From NCBI GenBank assembly GCA_036677145.1, contig JAKFFF010000101.1, positions 62,001-126,000 of the forward strand: a stretch of 64,000 nt of DNA. The letters are read 5' to 3'. The stretch comes from CADEED01 sp036677145 (GTDB taxonomy: Bacteria; Pseudomonadota; Gammaproteobacteria; Steroidobacterales; Steroidobacteraceae). Under the pieces are notes generated by a model. The model ran no database searches, was not told the DNA's origin, and saw only the letters and a program-made list of their open reading frames with translations. The number at the start of each line of letters is the position of its first letter. Position 1 is the stretch's first letter. This document shows, in pieces, positions 1 to 8,779 of this stretch. Made by a program: the position numbers and the translations under genes.

Positions 1-18
1 CCCGGCACCGATCTTCCG

Positions 19-510
19 TCAGCCCTGGCGCTTGTGGCGCGGGCCACCGCGCGCGAGCTCTTCCTTGCTCAGAAAGCCGTTCTTGTCCTTGTCGATATCG
101 CTGAAGCGGTCGGCCATGCGCGGCATCTTGGCCTGCACTTCGTCGAGCGACAGCTGGCCGTCGTTGTTGATGTCGGCGGCCTTGAAGTGCTGTTCCCGCT
201 TCGCACGCATGTTTTCGCGATGCTTCTCGCGCGCCTGCTGCGTCTCTTGCTGGGTGACGTAGCCATCCTTGTCCAGATCGAGCTTGTCGAACCGTTCGCC
301 GGCACGCTCGGCGCCCGCGGCCGTGGCCTCGGCGCGCGACACGCGGCCATCGCCGTCGGTGTCCGCCCGCAATTCGTTGCGCGGCGCGTCACCGTGCGGC
401 TTGTCTCCCGCGACGGCGCTGCCGGCAAGCAAGGCAGCAAGGGCCATGGCGGTGGCCATGCCGGTGGCCATGCCGGTGGCGATAGCGGTGGCTGAAAGGG
501 GGGTCTTCAT
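19..510 (-). CDS. Secreted EF-hand calcium-binding protein
   Basis: This 163-residue protein has an N-terminal signal peptide ending near AGSAVAG and then four EF-hand-type calcium loops: DTDGDGRVSRAE, DLDKDGYVTQQE, DINNDGQLSLDE and DIDKDKNGFLSKEE. The fourth loop has one extra residue between its acidic positions, so its binding may be weaker. The linkers are rich in Arg, Lys and Glu and probably helical. I chose the ATG at 510 because an AAGGAGA ribosome site lies just upstream and the signal peptide begins there; the frame stays open farther upstream but encodes nothing signal-like. The gene diverges from argS. Small exported EF-hand proteins are common in this lineage, but the target of this one is unknown. 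Confidence 0.85.
   Translation of the reverse strand: MKTPLSATAIATGMATGMATAMALAALLAGSAVAGDKPHGDAPRNELRADTDGDGRVSRAEATAAGAERAGERFDKLDLDKDGYVTQQETQQAREKHRENMRAKREQHFKAADINNDGQLSLDEVQAKMPRMADRFSDIDKDKNGFLSKEELARGGPRHKRQG
451..492. repeat. 12-bp tandem repeat in a signal-peptide coding region
   Basis: Three and a half copies of a 12-bp unit (ggtggccatgcc, the later copies diverged) lie in the EF-hand gene. They encode repeated Gly-Met-Ala-Thr in the hydrophobic part of the signal peptide. Copy-number change in multiples of 12 bp would keep the frame and alter signal-peptide length. Confidence 0.7.
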
Positions 511-569
511 TCGGGAGTCTCCTTGGAAATTGAGGCCTGCACAGTGATCAACGCCGCAACGGGCATTCG

Positions 570-615
570 GTTTACCGGGGTGCTCCGGTAAACTCGCGCT
601 CGTTTTCAGCGAGTT
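570..615 (+). promoter_or_regulatory. Two overlapping inverted repeats in the argS leader
   Basis: A perfect inverted repeat (gtttaccgg at 570-578, ccggtaaac at 585-593, 6-nt loop) is followed by a second (aactcgc at 591-597, gcgagtt at 609-615). They share bases 591-593, so both cannot form fully at once. The second ends 18 nt before the argS GTG start. The first could instead be an operator for the divergent argS/EF-hand pair. There is no run of T after either stem, so a simple terminator is unlikely. Function is inferred only. Confidence 0.45.
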
Positions 616-633
616 CCAGACAGGTTCCCCCCC

Positions 634-2382
634 GTGAAATCCGAACTTGAGCGCCTGCTGCAAGAGGCGTTGCGATCACTTGTTCCCGCCGTTTTAGCCG
701 AGGCCGATCCGGCGCAGGTCGTGGTCGAGCGCGCGCGCGACGAAAAACATGGCGACTTTGCCAGCAACATCGCGATGCGTCTCGCAAAAAGCGCGCGCAA
801 GAATCCGCGTGAGCTCGCGCAGGCCATCATCGCGGCGCTGCCCAAGAGCGATCTCGTCGCGAGCGCCGAACTCGCCGGCGCGGGTTTCATCAATTTCCGG
901 CTCGCGAAGGACGCCTGGTTCGCGCCACTGAAGCAGGTCAGCGCGCAGGGCGCGGCCTACGGACGCAGCAACGTCGGCGCCGGCCGCAAGGTTATGGTCG
1001 AGTTCGTGTCCGCGAACCCGACCGGCCCCATGCATGTCGGCCACGGCCGCGGCGCGGCGTATGGCGCGACGCTCTGCAACCTGCTCGATGCGACCGGGCA
1101 CGCGGTTTATCGCGAGTACTACATCAACGACGCGGGCCGGCAGATCGACATCCTCGGCGTGAGCGTCTATCTACGCTACCTCGAGCTGTGCGGCGAGACG
1201 GTGGCATTCCCCTCGAACGGTTATCGCGCGCCCTATATCCTGCCCGTGGCGCAGGCGCTGCACGCGCAGCGCGGCGATGTATTGCAGCGCCCAGCCGCGG
1301 TCATTGCCGCGGGTGCGCCGCCCGACGCGCCGGCCGGCGACAAGGACAAACACATCGATGGATTGATCGCGAATTCGCGGGCCGCGCTCGGCAACGCGGA
1401 GTTCGACTCCATCGTGATCTTCGCGCGCGACGCGATGATGGCCGATATCCGCAACGATCTCGAAGAGTTCGGCGTGCGTTTCGACCGCTGGTATTCGGAG
1501 CGCGAGCTCAACCAGAGCGGCGCGATCGATCGCGCGCTGGCCGAGCTGCGCAAGAGCGGCCGCGTGTACACGAAGGACGGCGCCGAGTGGTTCAAGTCCA
1601 CGGAATTCGGCGACGACGAGGATCGCGTGGTGGTGCGCGCCAATGGCGAGAAAACGTACTTCGCATCGGACATCGCCTATCACTTCGACAAATTGCAGCG
1701 CGGGCACGAGTTGCTGATCGACGTCTGGGGCGCGGACCATCACGGGTATGTCGCGCGCGTGCGTGGCGCGTTGGTGGCGCTCGGCCGCCCGGCGGATTCC
1801 TTCGAGGTCTGCCTGATGCAGCTCGTGAGCCTGTATCGCGGCGGCGAGAAGCTCGCCATGGGCAAACGCGAAGGCAACTTCGTCACGTTGCGCGACCTGC
1901 GCAACGAAGTCGGCAACGACGCCTGCCGGTTCTTCTACCTGCTGCGCAGCCACGACCAGGCGCTCGACTTCGACCTCGAGCTGGCTAAATCGCGCAGCAA
2001 CGAAAATCCGGTGTATTACATCCAGTACGCGCACGCACGCGTGGCGTCGGTGATGAAACAGCTTTCATCCAAGGGCTTCACCTACGAGGCGGGTGCGGCG
2101 GACCTGACGCTGCTCACCAGCGCGTACGAGCAGACCGTGCTCACGCAGGTGTCGAAGTATCCGGAGGTTCTCGAATACGCGGCGCTCAGCCGGGCACCGC
2201 ATGCGCTCGTGCACTATCTGCGCGAGCTTGCGAACTCCCTGCACACCTATTACAACGCGGAGCAGTTCATCGTCGAGGATGCAGCCTTGCGCAACGCCCG
2301 TCTGACCCTGGTCCTCGCCGTACAGCAAGTCATTCGCAACGGCCTCACCAACCTCGGCGTGTCCGCACCCGAGACGATGTAA
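634..2382 (+). CDS. argS: Arginyl-tRNA synthetase
   Basis: A class I aminoacyl-tRNA synthetase that charges tRNA-Arg in the cytoplasm. It has 582 residues, close to the usual 577 or so. The N-terminal additional domain occupies about residues 1-110. The HIGH-type signature (HVGHGRGAAYG) lies near residue 130, a degenerate KMSKS-type motif (MGKREGNF) near 410, and the anticodon-binding DALR domain at the C terminus, with the expected YIQYAHAR segment at its start. The start is GTG at 634, where the conserved N terminus begins; the ribosome site is weak. A SPOR-domain gene follows at once in the same frame after the TAA stop. Confidence 0.97.
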   Translation: MKSELERLLQEALRSLVPAVLAEADPAQVVVERARDEKHGDFASNIAMRLAKSARKNPRELAQAIIAALPKSDLVASAELAGAGFINFRLAKDAWFAPLKQVSAQGAAYGRSNVGAGRKVMVEFVSANPTGPMHVGHGRGAAYGATLCNLLDATGHAVYREYYINDAGRQIDILGVSVYLRYLELCGETVAFPSNGYRAPYILPVAQALHAQRGDVLQRPAAVIAAGAPPDAPAGDKDKHIDGLIANSRAALGNAEFDSIVIFARDAMMADIRNDLEEFGVRFDRWYSERELNQSGAIDRALAELRKSGRVYTKDGAEWFKSTEFGDDEDRVVVRANGEKTYFASDIAYHFDKLQRGHELLIDVWGADHHGYVARVRGALVALGRPADSFEVCLMQLVSLYRGGEKLAMGKREGNFVTLRDLRNEVGNDACRFFYLLRSHDQALDFDLELAKSRSNENPVYYIQYAHARVASVMKQLSSKGFTYEAGAADLTLLTSAYEQTVLTQVSKYPEVLEYAALSRAPHALVHYLRELANSLHTYYNAEQFIVEDAALRNARLTLVLAVQQVIRNGLTNLGVSAPETM

Positions 2383-2391
2383 GGCTTCGCC

Positions 2392-2970
2392 CTGGCCGCC
2401 AAGATAACCAGCCGGGACTTCAAGCGCGGCCGCGCCAGCGGACTGCGCTTCGAGATCTCGCGTTTTCGCGAATTCGGAATCGGCCTCGCGCTGGGTTTGT
2501 CCCTGTCGGTGTGTGTGCTGGTCTGGGAAAACTACCGCGAGAAGCATGCGCCCGATCCCTCCGTCGAAGCACCACGCCCGGAACCGCGTGCCGGCGCCGC
2601 GATATCCGAAGCCGAGGAAGGCGCGAAAACCTTCGACTTCTACGACCGGCTGCCGAATTTCGAGGTGGTCGTGCCCGAGAAGGACCGCGAAGTCGCGCGT
2701 GAACGAGACACCGCGCCGGCGCACATCGAACGGCCGGGTGTGTACGTGCTGCAGGCTGGCTCGTACCGTGCCCAGGAAGTTGCCGACCGCATCCGCGCGC
2801 AGCTCAAGCTGCAGGGCATCGATGCCAATGTGCAGCGGGTCGCGGTCGATGACGATGTCTGGCACCGGGTTCGCATCGGCCCGATCACGGACCTCGCGGA
2901 ACTCAATCGCACGCGAGCGCGGCTGCGCGCGGCGGATCTCGACGCGCTCGTGATCCGCGTCGGTGAGTAG
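2392..2970 (+). CDS. SPOR-domain inner-membrane protein
   Basis: A bitopic membrane protein with a short basic cytoplasmic tail, one TM helix (about residues 31-46, GIGLALGLSLSVCVLVW), an acidic/proline linker and a C-terminal SPOR domain (about residues 115-190, beginning VYVLQAGSYR) of the kind that binds denuded septal peptidoglycan in FtsN-like proteins. The first conventional start (TTG 2497) would cut the TM helix in half. The frame is open right back to the argS stop with no ATG, GTG or TTG, so I propose CTG 2392, seven bases after a TAAGG ribosome-site-like stretch. That gives 192 residues. The exact start is uncertain; the SPOR assignment is firm. The next gene overlaps its end by 8 nt. 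Confidence 0.75.
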   Translation: MAAKITSRDFKRGRASGLRFEISRFREFGIGLALGLSLSVCVLVWENYREKHAPDPSVEAPRPEPRAGAAISEAEEGAKTFDFYDRLPNFEVVVPEKDREVARERDTAPAHIERPGVYVLQAGSYRAQEVADRIRAQLKLQGIDANVQRVAVDDDVWHRVRIGPITDLAELNRTRARLRAADLDALVIRVGE

Positions 2971-4123
2971 CCGCATGTGTATCGCGCGGCATTGCTCCGC
3001 GCCCATCGCAAGACTGCCGCTGCGCGGCTTGCTGATCGCCGCTGCCTTGACACTCGCCGGCTGCGCGACTCAGCTGCCCGCACCCGTGCCGGCGACGCCC
3101 GAAGCCACGCAGCCGACCTCGGCGCCAGTGGTTCCGCCGCTGCCCGCGCCGACACATCCCGGTCTCACGCTGGCCGCCGTCGGCGACATGATGCTCGGAA
3201 CGGATTTTCCCGAGAACATCCTGCCCGACGACGACGGCGTGTCCTTCCTGAGTGAGGTGACCCCGATCCTGTCCGCACCGGACGTGACCTTCGGCAATCT
3301 CGAAGGCGTCCTCATGGATGGCGGCCTGCCGGTGAAGCAGTGCAAGAACCCGAAGATCTGCTTCCTGTTCCGCACACCTACGCGTTACGCCACGTATTTC
3401 AAGCTCGCGGGCTTCGACGCGCTGAGCCTCGCCAACAATCACGCGCGCGATTTCGGCGAGGAAGGCCGAAGCTCCAGCATGGCGGCGCTCGATGCGGTGG
3501 GCATCCATCACTCCGGGCGCGAAGGCACGACCGCGAGCTGGATCGCCAATGGCCGACGCGTCGCGCTCGCCGCGTTCGCACCGAACGTCGGCGCCAATCA
3601 ACTCAACGAGCCCGAGGTCGCACGCGACCTGGTCGCCGGTCTCGCCGCGACGCATGACATCGTGATCGTTTCATTCCATGGAGGTGCGGAGGGCACCGGT
3701 GCCGAAGTGCTGCCTTTCGCGCGCGAGATTTTCGCGGGCGAGGATCGCGGCAACGTGGTCGAGTTCGCGCGGGCGATGGTGGACGCGGGCGCGGACATCG
3801 TGATCGGCCACGGTCCGCACGTGGTGCGACCGATGGAGCTGTACCACGACCGGCTCATCGCCTACAGCCTCGGCAACTTCGCGACGTATTACGGCATCAG
3901 CGTCGAAGGCATCCGCGGCATGGCGCCGATCCTGCTGGCAACTCTCGATGACGAAGGCCGGTTCGTCTCGGGGCGCATCGAATCCACCATTCAGCTGCGA
4001 CCCGCTGGTCCTTCTCTGGATCCTGCCGCCGGCGCGCGTAACCTGTTGCGTGCATTGACGAATTCCGCGTTCCCGGATGGTGCGCTGATCATCGGCGAAG
4101 ACGGGACACTGTCGCATCGCTAG
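2963..4123 (+). CDS. CapA-family lipoprotein (PGA_cap metallophosphatase-like)
   Basis: A 386-residue lipoprotein: the basic N terminus and hydrophobic stretch end in an LAGC lipobox, followed by a proline-rich linker. The rest matches the CapA/PgsA poly-gamma-glutamate fold, a metallophosphoesterase relative: AAVGDMMLG, FGNLEG, SLANNHARDFG, IVSFHGG, IVIGHGPHVV and IAYSLGNF carry the Asp, Asn and His residues expected to bind metals. No other capsule genes are nearby, so a capsule role is not supported here. The start could be GTG 2963 (overlapping the SPOR gene) or ATG 2975; the lipobox is kept either way. Confidence 0.82.
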   Translation: MSSRMCIARHCSAPIARLPLRGLLIAAALTLAGCATQLPAPVPATPEATQPTSAPVVPPLPAPTHPGLTLAAVGDMMLGTDFPENILPDDDGVSFLSEVTPILSAPDVTFGNLEGVLMDGGLPVKQCKNPKICFLFRTPTRYATYFKLAGFDALSLANNHARDFGEEGRSSSMAALDAVGIHHSGREGTTASWIANGRRVALAAFAPNVGANQLNEPEVARDLVAGLAATHDIVIVSFHGGAEGTGAEVLPFAREIFAGEDRGNVVEFARAMVDAGADIVIGHGPHVVRPMELYHDRLIAYSLGNFATYYGISVEGIRGMAPILLATLDDEGRFVSGRIESTIQLRPAGPSLDPAAGARNLLRALTNSAFPDGALIIGEDGTLSHR

Positions 4124-4169
4124 GTGTAAAGTTCGGCCGCGGCCGCGTGCAGCGCCGAGGGAGAATCAA

Positions 4170-5027
4170 ATGAAAAAACAGAAATTGTGGTTGTTAGCCA
4201 TGACGGCTCTCATCGTGCCGGCACTGACCGTGCCGGCGTGGGCCGAGATGAATGAGGTCGACAAACAATATGTCGAGCAACTCATCAAGGGCGGACCCGG
4301 TACGCAGCGCCAGGTCGCCGAGAACATGTACAACACCGGCTATCGCAATGGCGAAGTGCTCGATGTCATGGCCGAAGTCGTGCTCGAGAAATACCCGCTG
4401 AGCGGCGGCGAATTCAGCAGCGTCGATTCCATCGCGTGGATGTGCCGCGCGCTGGGCGCATCGGGAAACAGCCGTTACCGGCCGGTGCTGGAAAAGGTTT
4501 CCGACGACAAGACGGTGCATCGCAAACTGCGCGGTCATTGCGAGAAGGCGTCGAAGCAACTGCCGAAGAATGTCGAGAACGCCTACGTCGCCGGCACGGT
4601 GAATCTCGAGTTGCTGCGCAATCCCCCGCCGCCGCCACCGCCGCCCGCGCCGGTGAACGCCAAGGGCAAGAAGAATGCGAAGCCGGCGGTCGCCAAAACC
4701 GCGGCGGTTCCCGCGGCCGCACCGGCCGCTGCTCCGGCGCCCGCCGCCGCGGCAGCGCCCGCGGCCAAGACCGTGGACCTGAGCACCGTGCAGGTCGGGA
4801 TGAGCCAGGCGCAGGTCAATGACTTGTTAGGCCCGCCCACCGCGCAGACCCAGCGCATGACCGGCAAGCAGTGGCAGCCGTTCAACTTCGGCGCGCGCGA
4901 CCTGCAGCGCATGATGTACTTGTACAAGGGTGTGGGACGCGTCGAGTTCTCTCTCAAGTCCGCGTACGAGGGCGTGTTCCGCGTCGTCGCCGTGACTCCG
5001 GATCCCAACGAAACGGGTTATCCGTGA
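4170..5027 (+). CDS. Exported protein with BamE/SmpA-like C-terminal domain
   Basis: The 285-residue protein has a clear signal peptide (first 25 residues, cleavage after VPAWA). A helical, Cys-containing domain (about residues 26-140) is followed by an eight-proline run and a long Ala/Pro/Lys linker. The C-terminal domain (about 205-285) starts VQVGMSQAQVNDLLGPP, which matches the SmpA/OmlA/BamE fold opening. It is not BamE itself: BamE is a much shorter lipoprotein and there is no lipobox here. The Pro/Ala linker suggests it spans periplasmic distance. Function unknown. A strong terminator follows. Confidence 0.7.
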   Translation: MKKQKLWLLAMTALIVPALTVPAWAEMNEVDKQYVEQLIKGGPGTQRQVAENMYNTGYRNGEVLDVMAEVVLEKYPLSGGEFSSVDSIAWMCRALGASGNSRYRPVLEKVSDDKTVHRKLRGHCEKASKQLPKNVENAYVAGTVNLELLRNPPPPPPPPAPVNAKGKKNAKPAVAKTAAVPAAAPAAAPAPAAAAAPAAKTVDLSTVQVGMSQAQVNDLLGPPTAQTQRMTGKQWQPFNFGARDLQRMMYLYKGVGRVEFSLKSAYEGVFRVVAVTPDPNETGYP

Positions 5028-5111
5028 TCGGGGGCTGACGCCCCACGACGGAAAACGCCGTCGAAGCGATGGCGTCCGTGAAAAATTCGTCCAGCCAGCT
5101 GGCCTCGAGGA

Positions 5112-5134
5112 CGCCCCCGCTTCGGGGGCGTTTT
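5112..5134 (+). terminator. Rho-independent terminator
   Basis: The stem cgcccccg/cgggggcg with a 3-base loop is followed by TTTT. It ends the plus-strand transcript of the BamE-like gene. There is no A run on the other side, so it should not stop the convergent minus-strand ntrX transcript. Confidence 0.85.
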
Positions 5135-5165
5135 CGTTCATGGGACGCAGCCCCGGACTGATCCT

Positions 5166-6533
5166 TTACTCAGGATCGTCGGTGACGTTGCGGAAGTCGA
5201 CGCCGAGCGAGCGCAGCTTGCGATACAGGTGCGTGCGCTCCATGCCGACGCGCTTGGCGAGCTGACCCACCTTGCCGTTGCACAGCAGCAGCTGCTGCTG
5301 TAGATAGGCGCGCTCGAACTGTTCGCGCGCCTCGCGCAGCGGCAATGCCAGCAGATCCTGTTTCACGAGGGGCTCGGCGGTCGGCGCCTGCGCGGCGAGC
5401 TCGCGTTCGATTTCGTCGAGGCGGATTTCTTCACCGCCGCCCTGCAGCAGCAGGCGCTGCACCAGATTCTTGAGCTCGCGCACGTTGTCGGGCCAGGGAT
5501 AATTGCGCAGACGGTTCTGCGCCGCGACGCTGAACTTGCGGAACTGCAGGCCCTCGCCGTCGACCAGGCGATCGACGTAGTGGCGCAGCAGATCGGGAAC
5601 ATCCTCGGTGTACTCGCGCAGCGGCGGCACACGCACGATCAAGGTGTTCAGGTGCGCGAGCAAATCGCGGCGGAACGCTTCATTGCGCGTCTCGACGCCG
5701 GGACGCGACGAGGAGATGAGCCGCGCCTTGAGCGTAATGGGCGCAGCTCCGCCGACACGCGTGAACTGGCCGCTCTCCAGCACGCCGAGCAGGGCCCGCT
5801 GCGCCTGCGCCGGCAGATCCTCGATCTCGTTTATGAACAAGGTGCCCGCGCCGGCGCGTTCGAGCACGCCGGGAGCCACCTGCCCATTCGACTCGGTGCC
5901 GAACAACACCTGCTCGGCGCCGTCACCATGCAGCGTGCTCGAGATCAGCGTGACGAACGGCCGCTGCGCGCGCGGACTGCCGTCGTGGATGAATCTCGCG
6001 AAAGCTTCGCGGCCGGTGCCGGTCTCGCCGACCAGCAACACGGGCGAGTCGTTCGTCGCGATCTGCGACAGATCGGCGCGCAACTGTTGCATCACGCGGC
6101 TGCGCCCGATGGGCACGCCGGGTGACGCGGCCAGCAACTTGCCGGCGTGACGCTTGCGTTTTCCCGCCTCCAGGGCGCGCTCCACCGTTCGCAGCAGTTT
6201 CTGCAGCGACAGCGGTTTCTCCACGAAATCGAATGCGCCGAGGCGCGTGGCCTCGACCGCGGTCTCGACGGTGCCATGACCCGACATCATCACCACGGGA
6301 CAGGACGTCTCCGAAGCGCTACCCGACCACTCGCGCAGCAGAGTGATGCCATCGGTGTCGGGCATCCAGATGTCGAGCAACACGAGGTCGGGAAGTTGGC
6401 GCGCGCGCGACGCGCGGGCCTGGCCCGCATCGCCCGCCACGTCAACGTCGTAGCCTTCCTCGGAAAGGATCTCTTTGAGTAGGCCGCGGATGTCGGCTTC
6501 GTCATCGACGACCAGAATGTGTGCGGCGCTCAT
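5166..6533 (-). CDS. ntrX: NtrX-type response regulator with degraded AAA+ domain
   Basis: A 455-residue regulator paired with the upstream kinase (ATGA overlap). The receiver domain is complete: acidic pair D10/D11, phosphoacceptor D54, K106. A central AAA+ domain of the sigma-54 activator type follows, then a Fis-type helix-turn-helix (about 405-445). The central domain lacks its key parts. Walker A reads GETGTGRE, with Arg175 where Lys is expected. The GAFTGA loop that contacts sigma-54 is missing (the segment at about 211-225 reads FGTESNGQVAPGVLE). Walker B reads TLFINEIEDL, with Asn235 for Asp. It is therefore unlikely to remodel sigma-54 polymerase and more likely acts as a phosphorylation-controlled DNA-binding protein. 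The NtrX name rests on the kinase partner and gene order. Confidence 0.85.
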   Translation of the reverse strand: MSAAHILVVDDEADIRGLLKEILSEEGYDVDVAGDAGQARASRARQLPDLVLLDIWMPDTDGITLLREWSGSASETSCPVVMMSGHGTVETAVEATRLGAFDFVEKPLSLQKLLRTVERALEAGKRKRHAGKLLAASPGVPIGRSRVMQQLRADLSQIATNDSPVLLVGETGTGREAFARFIHDGSPRAQRPFVTLISSTLHGDGAEQVLFGTESNGQVAPGVLERAGAGTLFINEIEDLPAQAQRALLGVLESGQFTRVGGAAPITLKARLISSSRPGVETRNEAFRRDLLAHLNTLIVRVPPLREYTEDVPDLLRHYVDRLVDGEGLQFRKFSVAAQNRLRNYPWPDNVRELKNLVQRLLLQGGGEEIRLDEIERELAAQAPTAEPLVKQDLLALPLREAREQFERAYLQQQLLLCNGKVGQLAKRVGMERTHLYRKLRSLGVDFRNVTDDPE

Positions 6534-8779
6534 GCTCGCTCCTTCCTGGGTTCAACGCGCCGTTCGCGCGCAACCATCTGTCGTGAACCGTCGGTCAGCG
6601 GCAAGGATACACGCACCCGCCCGCCGCCTTCCGGTGGATTGTCGGCCTCAACTCGGCCACCGTGTTCCTCGACGATCTTTTTCACGATCGCCAGGCCAAG
6701 TCCAGTGCCCTTCGGTTTGTTCGTAACGTAAGGGTCGAACACGTGTCCGAGCACTTCGCGTGAGAACCCCGGCCCGTTGTCGGAGACCGTGATGGTCACG
6801 TAGTCGGCGCTTCCGACCGTTTCGAGCCGCGTGGTCGCGAGCACCCGGCCGCCCGGGGTGTTCTCCACGGCCTCCACGCCGTTGACGATCAGGTTGTTGA
6901 GGATCTGGCGCACCCGACCGCGATCCGCCTCGACGAGATCGATGTGCGCATCGAGATCGACGTCGATCTGCACCACCGCATCCTGCACCCGGTGCAGGTC
7001 GGCCACCTCGGTAACGAGCGCGTTGAGCGGGAATTTCGTGACCTTCATGTCGGGCGCGCGCGCGTATTCGCTGAACGCGTTCACCATCGCCTTCATCGCC
7101 TCGACCTGTTGCACGATCGTATACGTCGCGCGATCGAGCACACGTGCATCCTCGCCCGTCATCTGCTCGAGATACCGGCGACGCATGCGTTCGGCCGAGA
7201 GCTGGATCGGTGTGAGCGGATTCTTGATCTCGTGCGCCAGCCGGCGCGCCACTTCACCCCAGGCAGCGTCGCGCTGGGCCTGCAGCAGCGCGCTGATGTC
7301 GTCGAACACGATAACGAAGCCCCCTTGGCGTTCGGCATCGTTCTCGGCGTGTTCATCGCCGGGCAACGGCGTGCAGGCGCACACCAGCACGCGCGCGCCC
7401 GCGGCCTCGGGTTTCAGATCCATCTGCTCGCGCCATTCCTCTTCGCCCTTCGCGAGCCGCTCGGTCACCTCGCTCACGAAGCGCGCGTAGCGGGGATTCT
7501 CGCCGGAGAGCGTCGCCAGTGGCTGCCCCGCGCCGCGCTCGAGATCGACGCCGAAGATGTTGCTCGCGGCCTGGTTCGCGCTGCGCAATACCAGATCGCG
7601 TCCGATCACGATGACGCCGGTGGTGAGGCGCGCAAGAATGATCGACAGCCGTTCGCGCTCGCGTTCGACGGCCATCTGGCTGCGCGTGGTTTCCTCGCGC
7701 GCACGGCGCAGGCGCTTGGTCATGTCGTTGAACGAGTGCACGAGGAAGCCCATCTCGTCGCGCGACGGCAGCGGCAGGCGCGTGCCGAAATCGCCCTTGC
7801 CCACCGCGCGTGTTCCCGCGATCAGGTCCTGCACGGGACGTACGAGCTTCTCGGCCGAGTAGATAGCGCCATAGATCGCGGTGAGCATTGCCAAGAGCAG
7901 TACCAGCGTCAGGGTCATTCGAAAACTGTTCTTCACGGGTTCGCGGTAATCGACCAGCGCGCTGTGCTGCATGTAGGAGTTCTGCACGGCGTCGGCGAGG
8001 CGCGCGAGTTGCGGCGGCACCGGATAGATCGCCACCACGTATCGACCTTCGCGCGACCCCGGTATCGCAGCTATCGGTGCGGCGGTGTTGATCAGGTAGT
8101 CGCCTTCCGACAGTGGTTCCAGGCTCCAGTACAAGTTGCCGCTCGCGACCGCGCGCGCCATTTCCGGCGACGCATGTCGCGGCAGGTTGGTCGATGTCGA
8201 GCCACCGCCGCTCGCCGCGAGCACCTGGCCCAACGTGCCGTACACGACGATTTCGAGCGCGCCGGTCTCGACTCGCTGCGTGTCCACCGCCACCGCCCAG
8301 CTGAAATTCGGGTTATCGGCGAGGCGATTCGCGAACAGCTCGGTGCTGCGCGCGTATTCGCGCATGCGCACGTCCATCGCCGACTTCGAAAGTTCGAGCG
8401 CGTCGGCGAGACCCTGCTTGATCTCCACCTTGAACCAGCTGTCGATGCCGCGGTTGAGGAACTCGAGCGAGAACAGGTAGACGATGATCAGCGGCGCGAT
8501 CACCAGAGAACCGAAGATCATCACCGTGCGCGCCGTGAGGCGCGAGCCGGGCACCTGCGCACGGAAGTTGCGCACCAGTTCGACGATCTTGCGCGCGAGC
8601 AGCACGCTCACCGTGACCACCGCGATCGCGTTGATCAGCAGGATCCAGGCCTGCAGCTTGCTGTACTGGACCGAGTTCTGGACGGACAACGCGAGCAGCA
8701 GCAACAGACCGCCGCTCACGAACACCCAGAGGGCTATGAGACCGAGGGTTCCAAGTTTTCTCAGCGCTGCAGGGACCAT
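6530..8779 (-). CDS. ntrY: NtrY-type membrane sensor histidine kinase
   Basis: A 749-residue kinase. Three N-terminal TM helices (about residues 10-32, 43-65, 85-107) precede a periplasmic domain of about 200 residues and a fourth TM helix (about 310-330). Then come a HAMP domain, a PAS domain (about 390-510), the dimerisation/phosphoacceptor motif RRLAHEIKNPLTPIQLSAE, and a HATPase with N (NNLIVNGVEA), G1 (VSDNGPGF) and G2 (GTGLGLAIVKKI) boxes. The motifs are intact, so it should autophosphorylate. NtrY-type kinases respond to envelope, redox or nitrogen state depending on the species. I chose ATG 8779, which overlaps the end of the DUF4390 gene by 19 nt; longer forms would start inside that gene with a non-membrane leader. 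Confidence 0.9.
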   Translation of the reverse strand: MVPAALRKLGTLGLIALWVFVSGGLLLLLALSVQNSVQYSKLQAWILLINAIAVVTVSVLLARKIVELVRNFRAQVPGSRLTARTVMIFGSLVIAPLIIVYLFSLEFLNRGIDSWFKVEIKQGLADALELSKSAMDVRMREYARSTELFANRLADNPNFSWAVAVDTQRVETGALEIVVYGTLGQVLAASGGGSTSTNLPRHASPEMARAVASGNLYWSLEPLSEGDYLINTAAPIAAIPGSREGRYVVAIYPVPPQLARLADAVQNSYMQHSALVDYREPVKNSFRMTLTLVLLLAMLTAIYGAIYSAEKLVRPVQDLIAGTRAVGKGDFGTRLPLPSRDEMGFLVHSFNDMTKRLRRAREETTRSQMAVERERERLSIILARLTTGVIVIGRDLVLRSANQAASNIFGVDLERGAGQPLATLSGENPRYARFVSEVTERLAKGEEEWREQMDLKPEAAGARVLVCACTPLPGDEHAENDAERQGGFVIVFDDISALLQAQRDAAWGEVARRLAHEIKNPLTPIQLSAERMRRRYLEQMTGEDARVLDRATYTIVQQVEAMKAMVNAFSEYARAPDMKVTKFPLNALVTEVADLHRVQDAVVQIDVDLDAHIDLVEADRGRVRQILNNLIVNGVEAVENTPGGRVLATTRLETVGSADYVTITVSDNGPGFSREVLGHVFDPYVTNKPKGTGLGLAIVKKIVEEHGGRVEADNPPEGGGRVRVSLPLTDGSRQMVARERRVEPRKERA

